Shown: positions 33,378 to 46,118 of the stretch, piece by piece
Numbering within the stretch: position 1 is the first letter of the stretch
Layout of the letters: every line of letters starts with the position of its first letter
DNA from: Hofstenia miamia
Taxonomy: Eukaryota > Xenacoelomorpha > Acoela
Reading direction: 5' to 3'
NCBI GenBank assembly: GCA_004352715.1
Contig: SCFE01000080.1
Coordinates: 1,154,331 to 1,218,330 of the forward strand
Length of the DNA stretch: 64,000 bases
Made by a program: the position numbers and the translations under genes
The notes under the pieces: generated by a model
What the model was told of the DNA's origin: nothing
What the model saw: only the letters and a program-made list of their open reading frames with translations
Databases searched by the model: none

Positions 33378-36324
33378 GTAAGTATCAATCAAGTAATTCA
33401 AATGCTGGTGATAAATGGAATATTTACGACTGATTTACAAATCTTTACACTAACGAAGTTACTATCTAAAAATGGAATCGCAGTGACAGAGTGCAGTATT
33501 TAGAATCTAATCTATTATCGATACAAGGCATTGCAAAAATATCTAAAGTGGGAGTAATTCACTTGAGTAGACTTGAAGAGCGTGAAATTCCAATTTACTT
33601 CAATTCATGTACTGGAATCAAACATAAATATCAAAACAGTAGAAATGAACTAACTAGATTAAGTAAAGCCGATAACGTATATTACAGACTTCATAGGCAT
33701 CCAATTCATTAAATAAAATAAACAGTGATACTCAGTTTTAATAAATCAATGCAAGCATTTTCAAGGTCATTCAAACTTCCAGAAGTTCTCCTGATATTGT
33801 CTACTGAAAATTTGAGTATTTTATTAAATTGAGCTTTGCTGTTTTATGGGAATCATTAATGATGCAGCACATGTCGAATATTGGGAATAATATTAATGTG
33901 ACTACATCAGCGTTCATAATTGATGCATATACCATAACAAAGTCTCTAAAAGTCAAAATTCATCAATAAATTTCAATGATCCATTAAACTCTGGGTGAAT
34001 GAAGAAATCAACATAATACAAGATGAAATTATATATTCAGTTGCGTCAAGTACACTTCGTCACAATTTAATTTACATGATACTAAAGTTTGTTTGGTACA
34101 AGTTGTAAACAAACTTTCAAAAGTTCTATTGTATATTATTCCACAACAATTTATTCAAGAGTGTGAACTTCCATGCATATACTAGTTATTTAAATCATCA
34201 ATAAATTTAAACACAAAGAAATAGGCGCACCAAGATTCCCAAACCATAACTAATTCTAGCATTCAAAATTTTAGGGACGAATAATACAGCGCACTACAAT
34301 TAATAAAATAGTAATCAGCAGTGCGTTGTCTTTCGAAATAAGTGTGGATAAGTGAAATAATTCTTAAGGAGTTATTGGTTATCAATGAAAATATATTTTT
34401 TATTGAATTACTTATTAGCACAAGCTATATTTGAATAAAAATTAATAAGAATGGAAAACAATAAGTGAATGGCGACAAATGTAAAAATAAATATTACTAT
34501 TTAAAGAGTCCTTAGTGACATGTAGTATATTCAATTTTTAAAGTAACGTACTCAAAACTGTCGAATTACAAGCATATATCTAAAGAGTACATCATCATCA
34601 CAAGAGCACCAAACACGGACAAGGACATAAAAGTGAGACTAAATAAAGCAAATTAGCCAACTGTGAAATAGCTGTAATAATGGAAACATGAAATAACGTT
34701 TTTGCATTAACATTTTGATACCATAAAATTATCCAAAACACTAACTATCAAATTAATTCCACAAATATTGCTAAATTCTTAAGCTTTTACATATAAAACA
34801 ATTATAAAAGTTTTTGGCAGTAGCTTATACGAATTTAAGATACCATTTCAAAGTAAATTATTTAGAATGGAATTAATATAGCTTTATTGCAGACATTAAG
34901 CATATATAAATAGCAGTGTTAACTGAACTGATAAGAGAAAATAACTGCCATTCTAAAATAAAGTCTCTGCTAGTCAAATACGCCCATAAATCGAAGGCTA
35001 CTATAGGAAGCATTCATTCCTTACGTAACGGGTGCATTTCCGAGGAAAGCAGTTCGAACTTCTTTACGGATTTCTTGCGGAGAAAGAAAAAACCGGTTAA
35101 TAGGTTTTCCTAAAAAGCTGTTTAGTATTGCTCACCAGAACATGAGAACATGATAAGGCATATGGTTGCTGGTTAGCAGCAATTTCAAAATTTCAAAAAC
35201 TAACAATGTGTTGTGGAAAACAAAATACAAAATGTCTCCAAAACAATGTTCAAAGAAAATATCAATAAAAATAATTTTCAAAATAATATCGAAAAAAAAT
35301 TATATTGATAAGAAACCTTGAAATTATATAATGCTGATCACAAAATACGCAAGTTAGTGGTGAGGGAATTCAACAAGTTTTGAATATATTTGATAAAGTA
35401 AAATGTATCACGGGGTAAATATATTTACAAAAATCATTAAATTCAAATTAATGCAGATCAATAATTTCCTCTAATCGCAATCAAACTAATTTTTTATATT
35501 AATTGCAGTTTTCATTTACAGTAATATGGTTGATTCAGGAATATCCATGATCACCCTATGCTAAGGCATTGAGCTTTCCATTTACATTGATTCTCCAAAA
35601 TGTCCAATTGTGTATATTTACACAAAATAGGTTTAAAATGATAAAAGAAAAATGGTAATTGCATAGGAAGTAATCAATTGCAGGAAGTATGGGTGGCTCA
35701 TTTTGCCTCGTCAAAAGTTTTATAGTTAAATACTTCTCAAAAAGAATAATCTTGCATAGTACAATTTCGACATCCTTAAAAATATTGCATGAAATTTTCT
35801 CTTTCTATAATTGTGGACAGAGTAATCTAACTTCATTCAAAATCGAAATCAACAGATTCGTTAAGCAATTACATTAACATCTTTTTCTATGTATCATCTG
35901 CATCTGAGTCCGGCGTTCATTGATTACTTAAAGATGAATATCATTAGTATTTGAAATATTTTAATATTGACAAATTTACAAAATTTTGAATAATGAAAAT
36001 CTAATAAATGTGAAAATTACTTTTCACAAACTCATCAGGTAAGATTGTAATTTGCTGACCTATTTTAGAATGATTGCAAATAATAATTAGTAATACAAAG
36101 ACGGTGCAGTGAAAGAAGAAGCATAAACTATTATATTTGATAAATACCATTCACATATAAAAAACTTAAGTAAATTGAAACATCTAAGTTATCAAACTTT
36201 GAACAGTATAGTTATTAATTCTTGCTTAATATGAAAATTTGTTGAAATTATTTATAGATATCGTGTTACTTCACTAGGAAGATATTATGCAAAACGCCCA
36301 AATTTTTGCAAAAAAATACAATAC
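33378..36324. other. Non-coding DNA (possible introns)
   Basis: Open frames at 33491-33712 and 35689-35877 follow AG sites but have no recognised product. A CpG-containing patch at 34980-35112 encodes RNGCISEESSSNFFTDFLRR on the plus strand and may be a weak exon. Nothing is firm. Confidence 0.4.
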
Positions 36325-36478
36325 CTCTAGTATACATTTTCGCTAACTGTTGAGCTCCACAATGTTGAGGGCCCCATCGTGGCGTTTTGTTAAGAGGCAT
36401 TGTATTACCATTTGGATCATCTTCCTCTTGCATATACAAGCTCTGATCTTCTACTAAATCAGCTGATAGGAGGTCCAT
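36325..36478 (-). CDS. Candidate first coding exon, unknown gene
   Basis: Minus strand. An ATG in favourable context (GAACAATGG) opens 51 codons: MDLLSADLVEDQSLYMQEED, DPNGNTMPLNKTPRWGPQHC, GAQQLAKMYTR. The exon ends at AGAG|GTATTG with one base left over (phase 1). The acidic N-terminus followed by a PRWGPQHCGAQ stretch looks like a real cytosolic N-terminus. The G left over joins the TG that opens 28984-29143 without a break. I do not recognise the family. An ORF that ignores the donor runs 19 further codons into AT-rich sequence and is less likely. Confidence 0.5.
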
Positions 36479-38317
36479 TGTTCATCTACAAAATTCTCCG
36501 AAGGGAAAATGTTATTATTAACATGCATAAATTGGACATGAATTTATGAAAATAGCAAACGTGTTATCGCTCAATGATAAAGTAAAATTTTCTATGCAAA
36601 AGCATTATTGAAAAACTTGATCAATTTGGAAACAAGAACAAATAAAAATGTAGGAATTTTGACTAAAGAAATAGCAATATTTCTATGGAAGCAAATTTTA
36701 CCATGTCAAACATGTGTTTTGTTTATGTATATTGTTTTGTTTTAGCATATTAAACAACATGATAATACCTTGGTGATGAATCCATATTTATTTGGAGTTT
36801 TTTTATTAAAAAAATTATAAATTCTTTTTTATCAAATGAATTTACATAAAATTTGACAGTTATCATTAGATCTAAATCATTAAATTAGATTTAATAAGAT
36901 ATTCAGTTAAGTTCGTAATTGAAATAATATTGATCCTGTTATGTAATTATTTCTAGACTCGAAATTTACTTGTTAATCAGGTACTGATTCAGTGAGTTTA
37001 AACTGATAGCTGAATAAAATTCTGTATGTCAATTTGAGTTTAGTTCAAATATATGATATGGAATTTTCATTTTTGAAATTGCTTACATACATTCACAATA
37101 ACTATTGTCGCACTGTAACTTCGTAATTCTGTAAAAGTTCATCGTCTTTAGTACTGATATACTTTGATATATTCTATTCGTGTCATAGATATTTAATTGA
37201 ATTGCTTTAACTTGAAAAACGACTATATTAATCAAAGATATATTGACGGTATACAGAGGTTTCATTAAATTTACGTCACAAAACTGGATGGTTCACTAAC
37301 TATCAATTTGAATTTGAACAAAATGTTTATGTACAAACGAAAATTTGCTCAGTTTATTTTATATACTTACACTTATATATGTGGAAATTTCAGTACTTTT
37401 TAATATTCAATACTGTTGTTTAATACATTAGCTCTTATGTGTACGGTGATTTACGTGTTCTTATTTTGAATGCGTGTTAAATGTTGTTATAATAATGTAA
37501 ACGTCAGAAAAGGAGGGTTATATATACAATTGTAAGGAATACAGAAACACAGAATGTTAGCAAAATGATTACAAGTCTTGTTCAAGTTGTTTCCATTGGT
37601 GTGGGCACAGTACATTTAAACGTATATTTCACAAGGTTTGATATAATTTTGGCCTTGGGTTGTCCAACACCGAATGTTAATGCTTACCTCAAGACCATGA
37701 GCTGTTTTTCCAGTATATTATGTTATTTTAGCCATAAAATATATTCAATTGCTATGGCTATCACCTGATCAAAGCGCCAAGGGGACAACTTCATCAGATT
37801 AAGAATATGTATTATTATGTGTATGAAATGGAAAATTATTTTAGTTAATACAAAATCTTTGATTAATGACAGTGTGTAGAGTAAGCCGCTCATCAGCTGT
37901 AAGGGTTTCAGTAAAAAACCAATATATGCATTGAAAGACTGGCAAACAGATCAAACTGCTGCTAATTTGTCACTTTGGAAACTCTCTGGACATTTGAGTA
38001 ATGATCAAACTTGAATCTGTGGAAACCCATAAGAGCTTTGTGGTAAGCTTAACATCACATGAATGACATAAGTTTTCATCTGACAAAAGTTTTGTTTAGC
38101 AATAAATGATCTATATCAATGTCTCATTGTATTTTCTGCAATGGGAGGAGAATATTATTACTTCATTGTTGTCATATTTTTTTCATTATTTTCTACGACA
38201 ATATATATTGTATCACTGTTTGGATTAAATACTAAGGTTTTAAACATGAAAAGCAAATAGTGATGTTCTATGCTTTGGATTATTACTAGTATATAATATT
38301 GTAACAAAAGGTTACAT
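36479..38317. other. Non-coding AT-rich DNA
   Basis: Upstream side of the minus-strand candidate exon 1 and left flank of the LINE pair. No promoter motif could be singled out in such AT-rich sequence. The plus-strand frame at 37565-37768 has no recognisable product. Confidence 0.45.
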
Positions 38318-38927
38318 TAAAGGAGGAGAGTAAGGAAGGTACTACAGAAGTCAGCATTGAATGGGCAGAACAGCGTAAAGGCATTTAATACGTGGGCAAT
38401 ACCAGTGTTGAGATATTCGGCAGGAATATTTAGGTGGAACAAGAATGAACTGAGGGAATTAGACAGGGAGACAAGGAAGATACTAGCAGCAGAGAGAGTA
38501 TTCAACCTAAATGGAGATGTAGATAGCTGTACATGGCAAGGCATAAGGGAGGGAAAGGGCTGCTAAGTGTGGAGGAAACTGTAGAAGTAGAAGCACTAGG
38601 GCTAAAGGAATATGTAGAAGACCAACCTAGAGGACCCTTCTAGAGGTCACTAAGGAGTTAAGGAAGATAAGAACTGAGAGTGAAGGAAAGAAGGTATACC
38701 AGAGTAGGATGGAATCAGAGAGACAAACAAGGTAATGGGAGAAAGGAAATGCAGGAGAATACTGGAGGAACACCAGAAAGGTGTGACAGAGAAGAGAGCA
38801 ACAAGGGTTAAAGAAAGCAGGACTGAAGAGAGAAACAGAAGCACTGATAATGGCAGCACAGGAGCAAGCAATAAGAACAAACTGGGTGAAGAAGCATATA
38901 GACAGAAGAGTAGAAGTAAGTGATAAG
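38318..38927 (+). pseudogene. LINE (restriction-like endonuclease type), internal fragment
   Basis: Collinear with the inverted copy at 39513-40118, at roughly 92% identity by eye. It encodes the region between the reverse-transcriptase palm and the zinc knuckle: LQKSALNGQNSVKAFNTWAI, PVLRYSAGIFRWNKNELREL, then stops and frameshifts from about 38520 on. It breaks off at GTGATAAG, just before the position of the CCHC knuckle, and abuts the 3' end of the minus-strand copy. It is truncated at both ends, including the 3' end, which is unusual for target-primed insertions. Confidence 0.85.
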
Positions 38928-41765
38928 TTCCCAGTTCCCAGGGAGTCTAAGAGCTTTCCTCAGGACTCTTGCTGTGCCTAACAATGCTGCCTCCTGTGCT
39001 ACCGCTCCTCCCTACTTTGGTACTCCAAACTTCTCCAAGTATCTCTTATGCTTCTTACTCACTGCTCCTAGTGCGCTTACAACTACTTCAACCTTCCTTA
39101 ACTTCCACAGCCTTTCTATTTCCTCTGCCAACTCTCTGTACTTGTCTATCTTCTCTTTCTCCTTGCTTTCTACATTTCTGTCCTTTGGTACTGCTATGTC
39201 TATCACTGTTCCCAATCTTTTCTCTTTGTTTACCACTACTATGTCTGGCCTCCGTGCTTCTATCACTTTGCTCGTCTGTATGTTGAAGTCCCACAGTATC
39301 TTAACCTCCTCATTTTCTATGATGCCCTGTGGCTTGTGCTCATACCACCTGTGTCCTGCTTCTAACCCATGCTGCCTTCTCAAACTCCAGTGTACCATTC
39401 TTCCCACCTTGTCATGCCTGAACTTATACTCATTCTGTGCCAACTTCTCACACCCTGCTATCAGATGATCTACTGTCTCCGCCACTTTCTTACATAGCCT
39501 ACACTTATCGCTTACTTCTGCTCTTCTGTCTATATGCTTCTTCACCCAGTTTGTTCTTATTGCTTGCTCCTGTGCTGCCATTATCAGTGCTTCTGTTTCT
39601 CTCTTCAGTCCTGTGTTCTTTAACCACTTGTTGCTCTCTTCTCTGTCACACATTTCTGTGTTCCTCCAGTATTCTCCATGCATTGCCTTGTGCCTATACC
39701 TTGTTTGTCTCTCTGATTCCATCCTACGCTGGTATACCTTTCTTTCCTTCACTCTCAGTTCTTATCTTCCTTAACTCCTTAGTGACCTCCAGTAGTGACC
39801 CTCTAGGTTGTGCTTCAACTATTTCCTTTAGCCCTAGTGCTTCTGCTTCTACAGTTTCCTCCACACTTAGCAGCCCTTTCCCTCCCTTATGCCTTCCCAT
39901 GTACAGCCTATCTACATCTCCATTAAGTTAAATGCTCTCTCTGCTGCTAGTATCTTCCTTGTATCCCTGTCTAATTCCCTCAGTTCATTCTTGTTCCACC
40001 TAACTATTCCTGCCGAATATCTCAATACTGGTATCGGCCATGTATTAATTGCCTTTTATGCTGTTCTGCCCATTCAATGCTGACTTCTGTAGTACCTTCC
40101 TTACTCTCCTCTTGATTCTTTTCTTAACCTCGTCCTCATTTCCTCATAATCTGTTCTATCTTTCTCTATCACACCTAAGTACTTGAACCCCTCTTTGACT
40201 TCCTCAATCTTATCCCCACTGCACGTCCTCAAACCATCTCCATCTATGCGCTTGCCTCTGGTCATTGTCACTGTCGCACACTTTCCTAATCCAAATTCAA
40301 ACCTAGAATCTTTGGCTTGCATTTTCCAATATCTCCACTTGCTTCTGCAACATCTTCCTTGAACTAGCATACATCTTCAAGTCGTCCATGTACCACAGGT
40401 GACTCACGGCTCTACCATTCTTTTCCAACTTATACCTTATACCTGTCTCCTTTAACTTTCTGTGATGGGGATTAAGCTAACTACAAAACAGAAGTGGTGC
40501 TAAGCTGTCTCCCTGGAATATGCCTCGCCTAAACCTCAACCTGTGCTCGTCTGTCTCAGTCTGCCACTTTCCCATCTCCCTCTCTAGAACTCAACCCATT
40601 TCCGTGAAACTTCATTGGTCTCTAGCGTCCTCAATACCCACCTATGTGATACGCTGTCATACGCCTTCCTGTAGTCTATCCATGCCATTGCTAAGTTTGT
40701 CTGTCTTCCTTCTTCTACAATTCTCCACTACTGCCTGGTCTTTTAACAACTGATCTTTGCATCCTCTCGTCTTTGTCCTACATCCCTTCTGCTCCTCTGG
40801 TATCAACCTGTTCTGTTCTAAGTAAATGCCCGCCCAAAACCCTGAACCCCATCTCTGTCTGGGGCCCTTCCGTTTCTTATCTTTTTTTGAGCCCCCCTTA
40901 GCCCTTCAGTTTTTTTTTCTTTTTTTTTCCCGAAATTCCTTTGCATCTTCTCGCTCTCTATCCCTGGGCCCCCACTTTCCCCTATATTTTCCCCGAAACC
41001 TTCTGCGTCTTTACCCGGTCTAGCTGTAGCCCTTTTTCCCGCATCTAGTTTTTTTTAGAAATTTTGTTTTTTGGGCTCAAAATTTATATTTTCTCTTTCC
41101 CGCTTTTTTTCAGTTTTCCTCTTTTGCAAAAAAACTCTGCTTTAACTCTTTTCTTTTAGTTTTCTATAGTCTTCCCCTTACCTTTCCTGCACCTGTCCTG
41201 TACTGTCTTACTTGTCCTGATCTTCCCCAATTGCTGCCTAATCCTTGCCACTTTATTTTCAATTCTCCCCTCCCATCCTGGTTTTTGTCTCCCCTTTTCT
41301 TCATGTCGTCTTTTCTTCTTAATGTCTATGCTGACATTCTTCAGCACCTTCCATGCGCCTGCATACACTAACCTGTTTATCTCTTTTACANNNNNNNNNN
41401 NNNNNNNNNNNNNNNNNNNNNNNNNNNNNNNNNNNNNNNNNNNNNNNNNNNNNNNNNNNNNNNNNNNNNNNNNNNNNNNNNNNNNNNNNNNNNNNNNNNN
41501 NNNNCCTTTCCTTGATTGCTGTCTCTGTTTCTACGTCCACGGTTTCTGCTGTTTCTACCACTACTACATTTGCCTCTTCATTTTCTTTTTGCTTCGTCTG
41601 TTCAGCTCTTCTTTTTCCCTTATTCTCATCCAGCTTCAATTTTCTGACCTGACCTGCAAGCCTCTGCTCTGTAACTTCTAATCCTGTTTCTTCTTTTTTC
41701 CATTCTTCCAACATTCTCTTCCTATAACCCCTCTCATCTCGTCTGCTTCTTCTGTAACACTCCAA
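38928..41765 (-). pseudogene. Non-LTR retrotransposon with restriction-like endonuclease, degenerate copy
   Basis: Read on the minus strand, in order. The N-terminal part is lysine/glutamate-rich (41319-41765; 41156-41368 with PGWEGRIENKVARIRQQL). Reverse transcriptase follows, with motif WIDYRKAYDSVSHRWV (about 40640-40690), FQGDSLAPLLFC (about 40485-40520) and catalytic YMDD (40381-40392), then YLGVIEKDRTDYEEM. Next comes a CCHC knuckle, CRLCKKVAETVDHLIAGC, then YKFRHDKVGR and RPDIVVVNKEKRLGTVIDIA, the PD..D core of a restriction-like endonuclease. This order is that of R2/R4/NeSL-type LINEs. A TAG at 39012-39014 interrupts the C-terminus, which continues as EAALLGTARVLRKALRL. Several frameshifts and an N gap complete the decay. 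Confidence 0.9.
41391..41504. other. Assembly gap (114 N) inside the LINE
   Basis: N run within the N-terminal region of the LINE. The sequence just 3' on the minus strand (40840-41150) is unusually rich in homopolymers and may be poor consensus. Confidence 1.
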
Positions 41766-44542
41766 TGCTATCCTGTCAAATTAGGCTTCAACTCGTGTGA
41801 AAGATACAAAATTTCCACTATTATAAATATGGCAATGTTGACAGCATTGAAGCTTGATTTTGAGTTATTTACTTCTTACCTAATCATCAGAACTCACTGA
41901 AATACAGCTGCTTTTTTATTCTTTAACATAAATTATTTAACCAATTCAAAAATATATTTGAAATCATAGGCCTATCCTAGATTTGGCCTCAGCTGTATAT
42001 TTCAGCTGCCGTTGAAAATTTTGGTAATGTTTTGCGAAAATTATCTTCATGATAATGTAAAAAATAGTAGTTTTAAAGGAGACAATATTGAAAAATGAGA
42101 TAAATATTTTAGTACCTCTCGTTTGAGCATTGTTGTATTCCTATGACCTGACAATTGCATAATTGTTAACTTAAAAATTGTCTACTTATGTATTTGCTCT
42201 CAATTCGTAGCAAGCCATAAAGTTGTTAGTAATATATTTCAATTGTGATGCCACTTCCAAGCGAATTTTCAAATATATGTACATGGCGAAAGAAGGGCTG
42301 TCGTAATAGAGCTTCATCAGAGTTGCAATCGGCTCACAAAATATGTGAAATTGTAAAGTAAATACCGCGATTTCCTGGTCTGGTACATTTTTTAAATTTC
42401 TTGATTTAAAATATCAGATTGTAAAAGGTTCTTCTATTTACACAAATATATTGTAATAAATTTATTAAAATAATCATAATTTTCTAGAAAAGATTTGGAT
42501 TATGATTTAGACCAAAATTTCAAGCCTCAATATTAACTAATTACAGAAAAAAAGAAAATCGACATAACACAATTCTGAAATCATTAAAACTATTTGTATG
42601 TAGGTACCAGGTGGCAATTCAGATTTCACTCCGTACTTCAGTTTTTCATTTTGAAATGTTTACGTGAAAAATTGAATTACAAAACGAAATTTTTCATTTT
42701 TAATTTTTTAACTTTTTTTGCATTTTTTTCATTTTCAAGTATACTCCCAAATTCAAAAAATAGCATTGAAAACAAAATTTTTTAATCCCATAATACATCT
42801 TGAGTATTATGTAGTTCTTTCTAATTTCATCCACCTAATACAAATATACAACAGTAACCGTGATTGTAGATGAGGGAATTATGGAGATGGCTTTTTGGTT
42901 TATTGAAATTTCCATAATTTAGCAGATATTGTGTCTTCACTTTAATTAAATTGATTTATGATAGTGCATGGATTTTCCCTTGTGAGGGACATACTTTTTT
43001 TACCTATTACTGTTTTCTTTGAAATCAGATTTCTAACAATCAAATTTCATGAATAATTCATGTATAACAATTAACAAAATTATGTTTTATAAACGTTTCG
43101 AAATGCTTAAGTCAAGCAAGAAAATCGCGTTAGTATCAGTTGTAAAAACTTAATTCAGTTTTTTGTAAAGTAGAGAATTTTCAGATAAAAATAGTTTATT
43201 AATTTTTTGATTGTTTTTCAAGAGGTAATAGTGTAGAATCATTGTTGAATCTAGAGAGAACTATACCAGAGGACTTAATGTCAAAGCAGAAAGTCGGTTA
43301 GGTGAACTTTTTTCTCTATTTAAAGATGCTTTGGTGTCTTATATACAATGTGTATTAATAATATGTACAAACATACAAACAACTAGTCACTAGTAAACAC
43401 GAAAAGCGCTTGAGCTGGCCGATACTAGAAAACAGTACCTGCCGATTCTACAATAGTTATGAAATGATTTTTCTTCATGGAAATGTGTGATCTTCTTTGC
43501 AAATCTTCAAATTTATGATGAATTCTATGCAATAAGAATATATTTAATATAAACATTCATTTCTATTAAGAATCATGCAATCGTACCATGCCCCCAAATG
43601 GCAAAAAAACATTATTCTTCAAAAAATAGAATTTAGGCTCATTAGAAGCAACGATAAACAATTTCAGAGGCCCATGTTTGGAGCTTTTTGGCCGACACGA
43701 AGCCAAGATACGAAACTAATTACATATATATAGCAAAAATTGGGACCCCAAAATTCAAAAAATTACTTCATTGAACAATTTTTGAATATTTTGGAGGCGC
43801 AATAGTTATGCAAGTACCTACACCTACATATGTACCAAATATTTTCATAAGGAATATTTACTATACCGAAAAACCGGGTACTGAAAATTTAATACATATT
43901 GACATCTCGCACTCGGCCCCCAAATGTACAGTGACACCTCAGAGGTTTCTCTCAAAACTTATAGATTTCAATTAAATGATTGACTTTCTTCAATTCTAAC
44001 TAGTTTATTAACCTTAAACTGCTTATCGTCTATTTAAAGTTCAAGCCATTTTTCCACATTTGTGAATAATTTTCTTCAACCCTATTAGTAAGTTTGAAAA
44101 TCGTGAGGCATGGGCAGTAGGTATATCAGTTTGTTACAACTTTATATGAGCATGCGATTTTCTGATGAGCTTTTTTCCAGTTAAAAGAATTTCAGAATCT
44201 TTTTATAGCTATTTAAAAATCACCACCACCACCAATTCATAAATTTGCTTATATTTCCCTCTTGTTTCGCAAAATGTCAGAAATTGCTTTAATATTTGGA
44301 TCTTAAACAATGCGGTAAGAGATCTTATACCACTTTCACAGCTCTCTCGGCACATATATTTGAAATTTGGGTTATAATTGGTGAAGGTTCATTAGACCAA
44401 AAATTAAGCCTTTTAAGCAATTGGTGTTTGCAAGTTGTTCTTTTAAGTTTTCTTTGCTGTTGGCTAGAAAACCATAATTGACCCCATGTACAACATATAA
44501 ACTTTGCTCCAAACTGAAGTTCCATCCTTTGTTGAGGGATTA

Positions 44543-44550
<8 letters not shown>

Positions 44551-44581
<31 letters not shown>

Positions 44582-44582
44582 N
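44551..44582. repeat. (AT)n microsatellite ending in a single N
   Basis: AT tract followed by one undetermined base at 44582, an assembly join or a masked ambiguity. Confidence 0.95.
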
Positions 44583-44895
44583 CGATTTCCAACATTTTTA
44601 AACTATTCGATGCGTAATCAATAGAAATATATGAATCAATTACTGGGGATCCATAACTGAAATATAAATATTGCAAAATTTCGATAAAATAGTGGTCAAT
44701 AGCGCAAGAACTACAAAAAATTACAAAAAGACACAGCGCCTGATATAAATGACTTTTGGTACTTTTTTAAAAAATTATTTCTAATTCTTTAAAAAAAAAT
44801 TTAGCAACCGAAATGAATATGCTAATTGCAATAAAATATCCACTCTATTCATATGCAAGAAAAATGGATTAAATTTACCATTTATAAGTCGTATA

Positions 44896-44899
<4 letters not shown>

Positions 44900-44928
<29 letters not shown>
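44900..44928. repeat. (AT)n microsatellite
   Basis: Uninterrupted AT tract. Confidence 0.95.
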
Positions 44929-44931
<3 letters not shown>

Positions 44932-45313
44932 AAAAGTAAGTAAATACCTCTTCTAATCCAGCTTGCATTGTGCAAACTTGAAAAATTTTTAAAGCTGAGT
45001 TTTGGAAAATATTCACAAGCATTAAGTGATGGAAAAATTCCATGTCATGTCGCTATCGAGAATGATCTCTATCTATTACTTCAGAACCATTTCTAAAATT
45101 GGTTTTCAGTTCTTAATAATTTTCTGTAATAGTGTCTACAAAAGAATAACTAATATTTGGTGAAATTTTCTTGCCAACATATGACATATCCAAAACTAAT
45201 TGTACGTTCTATCAAAAATATGCTTTTGACATTCAACAAATAATGATTTTGTCAACAAAAAGAATATGCCTAATGGGCAGGAACATGCTTTTATACAATT
45301 TTGAAAATTTCTA

Positions 45314-46118
45314 TTAACCCGCGCATTATCTTAGAATTAATTGAAAAATCATTCTTTGAGAATTTCGTATTTTTGAAAAAGATTTAAATTTTAAGTTCGT
45401 GGAAGCAGCAAGGAACTTTCAGTGCAATGATATCTCAAACCCATTGAGGCGTGCCGTGCGCAAAGTCAGATGTCGGGGTTCCCCAGGTAGCTTAGGGTTA
45501 AACCTAATCCATTATTTCTAGATTTTTAATTATTTTCATTATAGCTGTTGTTGCTTTTTTAGTTGAAATTAGCATTCTAAGTTTCAACTTGAATAGCCTG
45601 GGATGTTGCAACCATGAATCCAATGCTTTCTTCTAAATGAAATTCCACTGTGATGTAATTTTTCTGCGAAACTAGTGTTTAAGCTTTTGGGGCTTGGTGG
45701 TACATATCTACTCCACCTAAGCAAATCAGTTTTTCTAGACTACTATAATTCACACTTTCTTTGTATTTTGCATGATTAGCCTTATGATAATGGCAAGTTC
45801 ATACATTTATAAAGTTTTGGCCAAATTCTAATTACTCCTCCATTTTTTTATCTTTTTCTGCTAATTTAAAACGCGTGTTTGTCAACCAATATGTGTGAAA
45901 AATATTATATTGATCCTAGTTTCTTGCAATTCATTTTTTGGCAATCATTAATGGACTCCCTTAAGTACTGCTGGTACATATATGTACCACCTTAGTGTAG
46001 CGTTATAGATGCATCCCAGAATTTAATTTTCGTGATAGGATGCTACTTAACATCTGCAATATCATACCTTTTTACTATTAAAGCAGCTTCAGTATCCTCA
46101 TGGGCCTCAAAGGGTTAA
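45314..46118. mobile_element. Possible piggyBac-like non-autonomous element
   Basis: TTAA at 45314-45317 followed by CCCGCGCATTATC, and GGCCTCAAAGGG followed by TTAA at 46115-46118. The right terminus CCTTTGAGGCC (inverted) is a common piggyBac style; the left terminus agrees only over the first bases. Inside, GGTACATATATGTACCACC (45970-45990) is nearly palindromic, and a related GGTGGTACATATCTACTCCA lies at about 45693. No coding capacity. Confidence 0.4.

Larger units (their letters stand above)
41766..45313. other. Non-coding AT-rich DNA with microsatellites
   Basis: No gene supported. It contains CACCACCACCACC at 44221, (AT)n at 44551-44581 ending in a single N (44582), and (AT)n at 44900-44928. 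Confidence 0.45.

Noticed and set aside
38920-39931. Long plus-strand frames (for example 38920-39468 and 39437-39931) rich in Ser/Leu/Cys
   Set aside because: They are the antisense shadow of the minus-strand LINE coding region, which carries the recognisable motifs.
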